A stretch of DNA of 64,000 bases, from positions 248,001 through 312,000 of the forward strand of contig JAFRRA010000002.1 of the NCBI GenBank assembly GCA_017428325.1, given 5' to 3'. Under the pieces are notes generated by a model that was not told the origin of the DNA, made no database searches, and saw only the letters and a program-made list of their open reading frames with translations. The position numbers were made by a program, and so were the translations under genes. This document shows, piece by piece, positions 1 through 7,746 of this stretch; position 1 is the stretch's first letter; the number at the start of each line of letters is the position of its first letter. Source of the DNA: Bacteroidales bacterium. GTDB lineage: Bacteria > Bacteroidota > Bacteroidia > Bacteroidales > UBA932.

Positions 1-1995
1 CCAGGAAACATTCCAGCCACGGCAACTATAGACAAGACCATCCCTGCGGCAGGTGATTTCTCTTCAAATCCTGCCTATATGTTCGAAAGGCCGATCCCTA
101 CCGAAGACGCTACCTTCCTTCTGGTTTACGGACGTTACAAGGATGGCCACAACTACTATTACAGGATAGAGCTTCAGGATGCAGACGGCTATTATGCCAT
201 CTACAGGAACTTCCAGTATACTGTAAAGATCAAGGGTATTCTAAGAGCGGGTTCTGACACTCCTACTGATGCTGCCAACTCAGCCGGTTCCGGTGACGTT
301 TCAACCGACCAGAAGGCAGAGAACCTGACCGACGTTTCCGATGGTGTGGCCCGTATCTTCGTTGAATACACAGAAAAGACACTTGTAGGTCAGGGAACTG
401 TAAGCCTCAAGTTCAAGTTCCTGCCTGACGCCTCTACAGATACTCCTGCCAACAATCAGGTTACAGTAACTGTAGGTGAACCGGGTGCTTCCGGAGCTGT
501 AATTGACGGTGCAATCACCATTGCTTCTGCCGATGACGCTCAGGGTTGGAGGGAACTCACATTCACTTCAACTACTCCGAGTGAAGTTACCAAGACCCAG
601 ACAATAAGGGTAACCGGAACTTATGGAAGCAATTCAAAGCTCTTCAGAAATGTAACCTACAAGCTGATGAGCATTCAGGATATGCAAGTTGTATGCGACC
701 CTCATGATCTGCTTAAGGGCAAGGGAGAGAAGGTGGATGTCCTTATCAAGATACCTAAGGACCTTCCTCGTTCTATCTTCCCGCTCCAGCTCCAGATAGA
801 GTCAAGTGCGCTCAGCATCACTCCTGACAACGATAACCTTCCTGTTCAACCAGGTAAGTCAATTATAAACGGTACCACAAGTTCTTACCAGTTTATTAAG
901 ACCCTGGATTATAATGATTATCTCGCCCTTCAGGATGCATCAACAGATGAGTGGGTGACAGTCCGTACTCATTTCAAGACAACCAAGGAGTCCAGCGACT
1001 GTGATGTATATGTTGCAAATGAGTATTTCCACACAGCTCACGATAACTTCATTACTTACACTATGAAGTACTTCGACAATCTGCAGTTCGACAATTATAC
1101 CCAGAATGCCGCAGATATGCCAGTTGAATTCTCGTTCCAGATGGATGCTACGGATGTTCCTGAGAAAGTTACTCTCAAGCTGGTAGGTCTGAAGCCTGCT
1201 GCAGGCAGCACTCTCGTTCAGGTTGCAACCAACACTTACGAGTACACGACTACTGGTTCAACTGCTTCTGTCGATCTGCTCACATCAACAGATGACGGAT
1301 ACTACAGAGTCGATATCAGTGCGCCACATTACTATGACGCTAATTTGGATAATCTGCTAGAGTACATTAACCCAAGGCTTACTGGAACGACTGTTCCATT
1401 TGGAATAGGACAGAATGTTCCGTTTGCATTCAGCTATGTTTACGGTGCAGTAGAACCAGTGACATTCACATTGAGCAACCTTACCCCGCCAACAGGTGAT
1501 ACACGTTTCACTTCACTTGGCGGTAACAGATGGCTGTTCACTCCAAACAACAGCAATCAGGCTCAGTCATTTAACTTTGTAACAACAAGCTTTGCTGCAA
1601 ATGTTTCAGTTACTTCAATGGAAGGTGATCATTATAATTCAGCCGGTCCATTTAATCTGTCACCAGCTTTCACTTCAGTAACTGTTGTAGCTCAAGGTCT
1701 GAACTTTACAGGCACTAACAGACCAGGTAATAACCAGACAGTGACCTTATACACTTCTTCTGGACAGGTTGTCGGTACTTGTACAGTATCTCAGTATGGT
1801 AATATGTTGAACAGATCTTATAGGAATAATGCTGCTATAACCATTGATATGTCTAAGTTCACGACAGATGAGGAAGTTTACTTCGGTTATGGTAACTACT
1901 ACTCAACATCTTCATATACATTGACTCAGTTACGTAACGCTACCACAGGCAATAGGCTGAATATTAACAATTTCGGCACCACCAGGCCTTGGTAA
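1..1995 (+). CDS. Fimbrillin-like surface protein, 5' end outside window
   Basis: The reading frame is open from base 1 and ends at a TAA at 1993-1995, so the N-terminus (signal peptide or lipobox) is missing and 664 residues are visible. The segment YYYRIELQDADGYYAIYRN near the start resembles the conserved part of Bacteroidales FimA/Mfa-type fimbrillins, where the chain runs into an RN-x-x-Y turn. Two tandem Ig-like units follow near the C-terminus: the stretches starting VEFSFQMDATD and VPFAFSYVYGA each continue through a turn rich in leucine and proline to an aromatic beta strand. The protein is probably exported and attached to the cell surface. The DUF3575 and DUF3868 genes downstream are typical fimbrial-locus partners. 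It could equally be a large adhesin or tip protein rather than the main pilin. Confidence 0.6.
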   Translation, partial: PGNIPATATIDKTIPAAGDFSSNPAYMFERPIPTEDATFLLVYGRYKDGHNYYYRIELQDADGYYAIYRNFQYTVKIKGILRAGSDTPTDAANSAGSGDVSTDQKAENLTDVSDGVARIFVEYTEKTLVGQGTVSLKFKFLPDASTDTPANNQVTVTVGEPGASGAVIDGAITIASADDAQGWRELTFTSTTPSEVTKTQTIRVTGTYGSNSKLFRNVTYKLMSIQDMQVVCDPHDLLKGKGEKVDVLIKIPKDLPRSIFPLQLQIESSALSITPDNDNLPVQPGKSIINGTTSSYQFIKTLDYNDYLALQDASTDEWVTVRTHFKTTKESSDCDVYVANEYFHTAHDNFITYTMKYFDNLQFDNYTQNAADMPVEFSFQMDATDVPEKVTLKLVGLKPAAGSTLVQVATNTYEYTTTGSTASVDLLTSTDDGYYRVDISAPHYYDANLDNLLEYINPRLTGTTVPFGIGQNVPFAFSYVYGAVEPVTFTLSNLTPPTGDTRFTSLGGNRWLFTPNNSNQAQSFNFVTTSFAANVSVTSMEGDHYNSAGPFNLSPAFTSVTVVAQGLNFTGTNRPGNNQTVTLYTSSGQVVGTCTVSQYGNMLNRSYRNNAAITIDMSKFTTDEEVYFGYGNYYSTSSYTLTQLRNATTGNRLNINNFGTTRPW

Positions 1996-2038
1996 TCGCT
2001 GAGAACAGAGATTTGTAAGACAATAGCATAAATTCAAG

Positions 2039-2073
2039 GAAGCTCCGAAATGTTTCGGGGCTTCTTTGTTTTT
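2039..2073 (+). terminator. Rho-independent terminator after fimbrillin-like gene
   Basis: A 10-12 bp stem (2039-2050 with 2053-2064, one G-T pair) is followed by a T-rich tract TTTGTTTTTT. It ends the upstream transcript before the thioredoxin-like gene. Confidence 0.75.
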
Positions 2074-2094
2074 TGGAGATTCGTGATGCGAGTG

Positions 2095-2125
2095 TTGCGT
2101 GTTTTACGTGTTTCCCTTAATTTTG
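2095..2125 (+). promoter_or_regulatory. Bacteroidetes-type promoter for thioredoxin-like gene
   Basis: TAATTTTG at 2118-2125 matches the -7 consensus TAnnTTTG. A TTG at 2095-2097 lies 20 bases upstream, the usual spacing for the -33 element. The start codon is at 2148. Confidence 0.5.
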
Positions 2126-2147
2126 CGCTGATAGTATTTGTGCTGAT

Positions 2148-3152
2148 ATGTATAGGGGTGTAAAGATAATTGTGGTTTTGCTTGTGGGGCTTCTGATGTG
2201 GAGTTCTGCTGCGGTGTGGGGGCAGAAAGACTGGAAGTTTGCAAAGCCGGGAGTAAAGAGCTCCGCGATAGAATCGGGACAGATAACGCAGGATCAGGTG
2301 GATAGATATGCTCTGCATTTTTGGGATGGGGAGAATATGGAACTTTTGGGGACGAAGCTTGTGTCTTCGGATGCAGAAGTGGCTCTTGAGGCGGAAACAC
2401 AGTTGGCAAATTTTTTCTCTGTGCTGCTGGTGGCAACTCCAGATACTTCCCGTAAGGCTGTGAACAATCTTATGGATAGGGCGGGGAACTCTTACCAGTG
2501 CATAATGGACATCGCGGAGAAGTATTTCTATAATGTACTGTCTCCGTATTACAATGAGGATAAGTTTCTGTTGTTCCTGGAGCACAAGATTGCCCGTTTT
2601 GACATCCCTGAGATAGAAAAGAGCCGGGAGAGGTTCCTGGCATTTATGATCAATCGCAATCCTGTCGGATATGTCGCTGAGGATTTTGAATATTCTACCT
2701 TAAAGGGGGAAACCTGTAATCTGGGGGATTTGTTCAACAATTACAGTATCAGTCTTACCAAACCTGTCTGTAACGGAAATGGAGAAGGGGTTGTAGAGTA
2801 TAAGTCTGAGAAGTTTTTGAGGAGCAGTCCCGTGATGGTGGTGTTCTTTACAGCCGATTGCCGGGATTGCCGGGAAGGAATAAAGTTTCTGTCATATTCG
2901 GCGATTGTAAGGAATCTCGTGCGGGAAAAGAAATTGAGGGTGCTGGCCATATGCACAGAGGGTAACTTGTCCTCAGCGTCTTCTATAATTCCTAAGGATT
3001 GGATTGCCGGCAGTGATGGAGGATATATCACAAGGCACCGTCTGTACAGCATTAAGCATACTCCAAGCGTCTATTTTATGGACGGAGAGGGAAAAGTGTT
3101 GCTAAGGGACGCAAGCGTTTCCTCGGCGATACAGTTCCTGTTAGAGCAATAG
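2148..3152 (+). CDS. Exported thioredoxin-fold protein (DUF5106-like plus thioredoxin-like domain)
   Basis: The 334-residue protein begins with a signal peptide (hydrophobic stretch about residues 5-22, then a cleavage-like AAVWGQ). The middle part resembles the helical DUF5106 region found in Bacteroidetes ahead of thioredoxin-like domains. The C-terminal part carries VVFFTADCRDCREG, a C-x-x-C redox motif on a thioredoxin-like strand and helix. Near the end, HTPSVYFMDGEGKVL is the usual cis-proline region. It is probably a periplasmic thiol-disulfide oxidoreductase; the substrate is unknown. It has its own promoter and is followed 84 bases later by the DUF3575 gene. Confidence 0.7.
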   Translation: MYRGVKIIVVLLVGLLMWSSAAVWGQKDWKFAKPGVKSSAIESGQITQDQVDRYALHFWDGENMELLGTKLVSSDAEVALEAETQLANFFSVLLVATPDTSRKAVNNLMDRAGNSYQCIMDIAEKYFYNVLSPYYNEDKFLLFLEHKIARFDIPEIEKSRERFLAFMINRNPVGYVAEDFEYSTLKGETCNLGDLFNNYSISLTKPVCNGNGEGVVEYKSEKFLRSSPVMVVFFTADCRDCREGIKFLSYSAIVRNLVREKKLRVLAICTEGNLSSASSIIPKDWIAGSDGGYITRHRLYSIKHTPSVYFMDGEGKVLLRDASVSSAIQFLLEQ

Positions 3153-3184
3153 TGTTGTTTTGTGATGTTGTGACGCTTTTTTAG

Positions 3185-3192
3185 TATATTTG
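3185..3192 (+). promoter_or_regulatory. -7 promoter box for DUF3575 gene
   Basis: TATATTTG matches TAnnTTTG, 44 bases before the ATG at 3237. A TTTTG about 22 bases upstream could act as the -33 element. Confidence 0.45.
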
Positions 3193-3236
3193 TAAGCTAA
3201 CGTTTTTGAATATTTATTGTTAACAATATTGTCAAA

Positions 3237-3830
3237 ATGAAAATCAAGACTGTATTTGCCGCAGCTCTTCTGATGATTGTCTGCTTTGCGAACCAGGCGA
3301 AGGGACAGAAGGCGGCATTCAAGACAAATCTGCTCTACGATGCAACCACCACTATCAATCTGGGCGTTGAGTTCGGGGTGAGTGACAGGTGGACAATGGA
3401 CCTTTCCGGAAACTTCAATCCTTTCCGTCTGCCGGAAGGAAGACGCTGGAAGCATTGGCTGTTCCAGCCGGAACTCAGGTATTGGACCTGCGACCGTTTT
3501 GCAGGCAGTTTCTTTGCTTTCCATGCTTTGGGAGGAATGTATGATGTAGGAAATGTGGACTTTTTGAAGTTCAAGATTTTTAACGCAGACCTCAGGAAAA
3601 TGGAGAATAAACGCTTTGAAGGATGGTTTGTTGGAGCCGGCGTTGGCTGGGGCCATGACTGGATCCTGTCCAAGCATCTGAATCTTGAGTTTGAGGTAGC
3701 TGCCGGTTATATGTACACAAGGCAAGACAAGTTCTTCCCGGTTAACGCGCACACTGCGTATGCTAAAGACGTTGAGCGCCATGTATGGGGACCTACAAAG
3801 CTTGCCCTGAGTTTGGTTTATGTATTTTAA
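3237..3830 (+). CDS. DUF3575 outer-membrane protein
   Basis: The protein has 197 residues and an N-terminal signal peptide (MKIKTVFAAALLMIVCFANQ, cleavage after AKGQ). The hallmark start of DUF3575 is present: AAFKTNLLYDATTTINLGVE, then a repeated pattern of amphipathic strands ending in an aromatic residue, which fits a small outer-membrane beta-barrel. In Bacteroidales such genes head fimbrial loci next to a DUF3868 gene, as here, and are thought to help pilus assembly or anchoring. The role here is inferred from that pairing. Confidence 0.8.
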   Translation: MKIKTVFAAALLMIVCFANQAKGQKAAFKTNLLYDATTTINLGVEFGVSDRWTMDLSGNFNPFRLPEGRRWKHWLFQPELRYWTCDRFAGSFFAFHALGGMYDVGNVDFLKFKIFNADLRKMENKRFEGWFVGAGVGWGHDWILSKHLNLEFEVAAGYMYTRQDKFFPVNAHTAYAKDVERHVWGPTKLALSLVYVF

Positions 3831-3850
3831 TCGCGACAAAAATGACCATT

Positions 3851-5299
3851 ATGAGAAAATATATATTGACTTTGGCGGCAGCCCTGTTTGTTGTGGCTGC
3901 AAACGCCCAGAATCCGGTCAACCGCTCTGCTGATGTATTCACCAACGGTGTAAGGACAAGCAATGTGACTCTGGCTCCTTCATCCACGATGATGAATGTT
4001 GCGATGGATATAGATTATTCCACTGTTGATATTGCAAGGAAAGAGGCTCTGGATATCGTTCCGGTTCTTACGGACGGAACTCATACCAAGGAACTTCCTG
4101 CAATAGGCGTATATGGCGGAAGACGCTACTGGAATTATCTCCGTAACGGAGGAAAGACCGGCAAGAACTTCACTCTCTACAAAGCCGGAAAGGCTCCTGC
4201 AACAGAGCATTACACAGCCAACGTCCCTTACGAGGGATGGATGGACAATTGCCAGCTCATCCTTCGTCAAAGCACCCGCGGATGCTGCAACAGCACTCTC
4301 CAGCAGGGAGCAAGCACTCTTGCTGCAATAGCCAAGGAGTTCAAGTTTGAGCCTAATTTCCTGTATGTTCAGCCTGATGCCGAGAATGTAAAGCTCAGGG
4401 CCGAGAAGGGCGAGGCTTATCTGGAATTCCCTGTAGGTCAGGCTAAGGTTGACAAGAACTTCAAGAACAACGCTGACGAGATCCAGAAGATTGTGGACAT
4501 GGTGAATACCCTGGCCGCCAACACGCAGGAGTACAAGGTTAACGGTATAGCCCTCAAGGGTTATGCTTCTCCTGACGGAAGCTACAAGACCAACGAGAGA
4601 CTTGCAATGGACCGTACAGGTTCCTTGAAGATCGTGGTAAAGAACGCTCTCAAGAACCTCAACATCCCAATCTCCACCAATTACGAGGCAGAGGACTGGG
4701 ACGGAGTAAAGAGCTTTGTAGAGGCTTCATCCCTGGACAAGAAGGACGAGATCCTGGCTGTTATCAACGGCAACCTTACTCCTGACCAGAAGGAGCAGAA
4801 ACTCAAGTCTTCATTCCCTCAGCAGTACAACATTCTCAAGAACGAGTGCTTCCCTGCTTTGAGAAGATCCAGCTACACAGTTAACTACGAGGTGGCATCC
4901 TTCATAGATGCAGCCCAGATCAAGAACAAGATCAACACTAATCCTAAGGATCTTAGCCTGAACGAGTTCTTTATCGCGGCAAATTCCTGCGCAGCCGGAA
5001 GCCCAGAGTTCAACTCCATTATGGAGAAGGCTCTGCAGCAGTATCCGAACAACGAAATTGCCAAGCTGAATGCAGCAAACGCAGCAATGAGTTCCGGTAA
5101 CCTCCAGCGTGCAGGTGAACTCCTGTCCCAAATCAAGGAAGGAGGTCTGAGCAAGCAGGCATCTTATGTCACTTACGCAAAGGCCATTTACGAGGCTATG
5201 TGCGGACACTATGCAAAGGCATCAAAGATGTTCACTACCGTAAAGGACAAGATTCCTGAGGCAGCGGCAGCTCTGAGGCAGCTTGCAGACGCCAAGTAA
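3851..5299 (+). CDS. DUF3868 family protein with OmpA-like C-terminal region
   Basis: The frame is open further upstream, but the signal peptide MRKYILTLAAALFVVAANAQ starts at the ATG at 3851; an ATG at 3842 is the alternative. The mature protein of about 460 residues has an N-terminal part like DUF3868, followed by a stretch (VNGIALKGYASPDGSYKTNERLA broken here by the register of helices) that resembles the peptidoglycan-associated OmpA fold, where the segment GYASPDG and the nearby N-x-x-L-x-x-x-R are typical. The C-terminus is helical and TPR-like. Together with the DUF3575 gene 12-20 bases upstream it forms a two-gene unit normally found with fimbrillins. Confidence 0.75.
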   Translation: MRKYILTLAAALFVVAANAQNPVNRSADVFTNGVRTSNVTLAPSSTMMNVAMDIDYSTVDIARKEALDIVPVLTDGTHTKELPAIGVYGGRRYWNYLRNGGKTGKNFTLYKAGKAPATEHYTANVPYEGWMDNCQLILRQSTRGCCNSTLQQGASTLAAIAKEFKFEPNFLYVQPDAENVKLRAEKGEAYLEFPVGQAKVDKNFKNNADEIQKIVDMVNTLAANTQEYKVNGIALKGYASPDGSYKTNERLAMDRTGSLKIVVKNALKNLNIPISTNYEAEDWDGVKSFVEASSLDKKDEILAVINGNLTPDQKEQKLKSSFPQQYNILKNECFPALRRSSYTVNYEVASFIDAAQIKNKINTNPKDLSLNEFFIAANSCAAGSPEFNSIMEKALQQYPNNEIAKLNAANAAMSSGNLQRAGELLSQIKEGGLSKQASYVTYAKAIYEAMCGHYAKASKMFTTVKDKIPEAAAALRQLADAK

Positions 5300-5322
5300 G
5301 AGAAACGTTTAGCAGTAATGAC

Positions 5323-5358
5323 AAATCCCAAGGTTTGGAAGCAAATCTTGGGATTTTT
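5323..5358 (+). terminator. Rho-independent terminator after DUF3868 gene
   Basis: A perfect 10-bp stem, 5323-5332 (AAATCCCAAG) with 5347-5356, has a 14-base loop and ends in a T-run. Confidence 0.8.
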
Positions 5359-5369
5359 ATCCTGATACT

Positions 5370-7073
5370 ATGACAAGGCACAAAGGCAGGAAACACAGTT
5401 GCCGCCTGGGGCGTCTGGCTCTGATATTCGGAGCCGTATGGGCTGTGTGCTCCTGCGTTATGTGCCTTACTTACAGGGAATACGGGCGGAGTGCCGTCTA
5501 TGCGGCAGATGGAGGCAGGGACTCCGTTGCTTCAGCCTTGTGCCACTATCTCAGAAGCCCGTTCATAGCTAAGGGCGGGGCGCTGAGCGCAATGGATGGA
5601 GATTATTCTCGCCTTCTGGTACAGAGCCTTGCTCCAGGGAAGGTGAGCGACGAGTTACGGTCCTTCGATCCTGAAACCAGCACCCTGGCAATGCGGAAAT
5701 TGTGCGTCTGGAGCAGGAAGGGGAAGATACATCTGAGTTATTTCTCCACAGATTCAGTTGCAACTGCCAGCACGTTCACATATTTTGAAAACAAGTTGCT
5801 GGACGCTGCGGAAAACGGGGTTTCTCTGCGAAAACTTGAGGAGGGGACCTGTCCTCTTACTCTCCCTTGGAGAAGTGCCGCCGCTTTGGCTGCTGTCCTT
5901 CTTGCTATCTGGCTGTTGGTGTTTATCATTTCCCGCATTTTCTTTCCAGGGAGGAAAGCCGGATACAGGAGCATTGAAGATTTTTCCTCAGCGATTGGAG
6001 GAATCGAGGATGTTCCGCCGAGGATGGGAAAATATACCAATGTGCTGAGGTGGAAGTCTCAGACTGAGGCGATTGCAGATGCCATGAAGGCTGAAGTCAA
6101 AGGCAAGGAATCTCCTCTGGTCAACATTATCGGGATGACAGCCTCTGACATTTACAAGTTCAAGAGAGCCGGCGGTCTGGCGGCTCTGGTAAGTGGAAAA
6201 GCGGTTCATGTCATGGAGAACGGACGGGACCTGGACGCTTCTTCCACGGCTTACAGATATCCCGATATCTCAAGGCTGATTGAGGACAATTCCTCAAATA
6301 TGCTTCTGATGGTTCATCCTCCGCTTTCCGAGAGCAGGGTACCTGAGGCATATACTGAGAATGCGGCCCTGAATGTCCTTGTATGTGACGCTTCTTCCGG
6401 CTGGACAGATGCGCATCGCGCCTTGCTGGACAGCATTCCAGACTGCAGGGTGGTTCTGGTTGGAATGGAAACCGGAACTGTCGCGATAAAAGAAGAATAC
6501 TCAAAGCAGATAAAGAAAGAGGGGAGGCTGAAGGCTTATCTTCCTTCTGAAAAGAGGTGGCGGTTTATCGTGCTATTGTCCGAGTGTGCGGATGATGCCC
6601 GCAGAGATTTGACTTGCCGCAGCCTGTACGATTCCGTTTGCGGAGATTCTTCCACAGACCCTGAAAACCTTATGGAGGTTTCTGCACTCAGGGTTGACTA
6701 TAAGGTGATTGCATTCAGACGGACCAGCAGCAGGATTCTGGATAATCTGGATTTCTCTTCTTCTGATGCGGATGCCGTAATCATCTTGAAGGCCGGATGC
6801 ACCGTAAGCAAAGATTTCTTCAGCGATATTTCCGCTGCGCTTTCCGCAGGGCAGGAATGTGTGCAGTGCCGGGTCAGGGACAAGGCTTATACCATCAGGC
6901 CTAGCCACAGGTCGATGCTAAGGTCAATGCGCCGGGGAAAACGGTGTCCGTTGCTTAAATACGGCTTTGCGCTCACGCGTTACGGACTGGATAGAGTCAA
7001 GGAATCGGGGACCGGAAAAGAATCTGAACATTTATCCGATTATCTGAGCAATACAATCGTCAACTTTTCGTAA
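5370..7073 (+). CDS. Unrecognised two-TM protein with degenerate glycosyltransferase-2-like C-terminus
   Basis: I cannot name this 567-residue protein. It has a membrane segment at about residues 14-34, a roughly 130-residue outer domain, a second membrane segment at about 168-190 and a long cytoplasmic part. This topology is that of Wzz/BY-kinase co-polymerases. The cytoplasmic part has Rossmann-like strands (LNVLVCDASSGWTDAHRALL, then VVLVGMETGTV) without a Walker A motif. The last 130 residues (DADAVIILKAGCTVSKDFF, then ALSAGQECVQCRV) resemble the nucleotide-sugar-binding and acceptor region of family-2 glycosyltransferases, but the metal-binding D-x-D is not evident. It lies 12 bases before the DUF4290 gene and may share its transcript. 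A polysaccharide-linked scaffold is a guess. Confidence 0.5.
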   Translation: MTRHKGRKHSCRLGRLALIFGAVWAVCSCVMCLTYREYGRSAVYAADGGRDSVASALCHYLRSPFIAKGGALSAMDGDYSRLLVQSLAPGKVSDELRSFDPETSTLAMRKLCVWSRKGKIHLSYFSTDSVATASTFTYFENKLLDAAENGVSLRKLEEGTCPLTLPWRSAAALAAVLLAIWLLVFIISRIFFPGRKAGYRSIEDFSSAIGGIEDVPPRMGKYTNVLRWKSQTEAIADAMKAEVKGKESPLVNIIGMTASDIYKFKRAGGLAALVSGKAVHVMENGRDLDASSTAYRYPDISRLIEDNSSNMLLMVHPPLSESRVPEAYTENAALNVLVCDASSGWTDAHRALLDSIPDCRVVLVGMETGTVAIKEEYSKQIKKEGRLKAYLPSEKRWRFIVLLSECADDARRDLTCRSLYDSVCGDSSTDPENLMEVSALRVDYKVIAFRRTSSRILDNLDFSSSDADAVIILKAGCTVSKDFFSDISAALSAGQECVQCRVRDKAYTIRPSHRSMLRSMRRGKRCPLLKYGFALTRYGLDRVKESGTGKESEHLSDYLSNTIVNFS

Positions 7074-7085
7074 ATTCGCCTTTGT

Positions 7086-7745
7086 ATGGAAAACAAAGAC
7101 TACAATACAACAAGGGCTAAGCTTCTTATGCCCGAATACGGCAGGCACGTGCAGGATATGATAGAGTATGTGGTTAACATTCCTGACCGTAAGAAACGCA
7201 ACGAGCAGATTCAGGCTGTGGTTACAGTGATGGGGACCCTGAATCCCCAGCTGAGGGATGTGGTGGATTTCCGCCACAAGCTGTGGGATCATGTGCAGAT
7301 TATTTCCGACTTCAAGATTGACATAGATTCTCCTTATCCTCTTCCTTCCAGGGAGAGCGTGAATGTCAAGCCGGATCCTATTCCGCTGAAGCAGGACAAG
7401 ATCAGGGCGGCCTGCTATGGACGCAACATCCAGAACATGATAGACCTGATTGCTGACAGGGAGGATGACGAAGTCAAGAAGCACATGATCAAGGTCATCG
7501 CCACCTACATGAAGCAGCAGTATCTGATTTGGAACAAGGATTCCGTATCTGAGGAGACTATCTTCGAGGATATAAAGACATTGTCCGGAGGCCGTCTGAC
7601 CGTTCCGGAGGATGTGCATATTGGCGGCGGAATGGCAGACGCTTCCACACGCAAGCCTCATATTCCTGGCAACCAGCCACAGAGACAGCAGAACCATAAT
7701 GGCGGCGGCAAGAAGCAGAAACAAAAGAAGTGGAAGAAGAACTAG
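7086..7745 (+). CDS. DUF4290 family protein
   Basis: The 219-residue cytoplasmic protein matches the Bacteroidetes-specific DUF4290 family. It shows the N-terminal pattern MPEYGRHVQDMIEYVVNI, then RDVVDFRHKLWDH and a second YGRNIQNMIDLI repeat of the first element, so the domain looks like an internal helical duplication. The last 40 residues are low-complexity, basic and glutamine/lysine-rich, as in other family members. The function is unknown. The ftsK start codon follows directly after the stop, suggesting co-transcription. Confidence 0.8.
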   Translation: MENKDYNTTRAKLLMPEYGRHVQDMIEYVVNIPDRKKRNEQIQAVVTVMGTLNPQLRDVVDFRHKLWDHVQIISDFKIDIDSPYPLPSRESVNVKPDPIPLKQDKIRAACYGRNIQNMIDLIADREDDEVKKHMIKVIATYMKQQYLIWNKDSVSEETIFEDIKTLSGGRLTVPEDVHIGGGMADASTRKPHIPGNQPQRQQNHNGGGKKQKQKKWKKN

Positions 7746-7746
7746 T

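Noticed and set aside
2034-2585. 183-residue open frame on the minus strand over the thioredoxin-like gene
   Set aside because: It is antisense to a gene with signal peptide and C-x-x-C motif, shows no domain pattern and is rich in R, H, P and I as shadows are.
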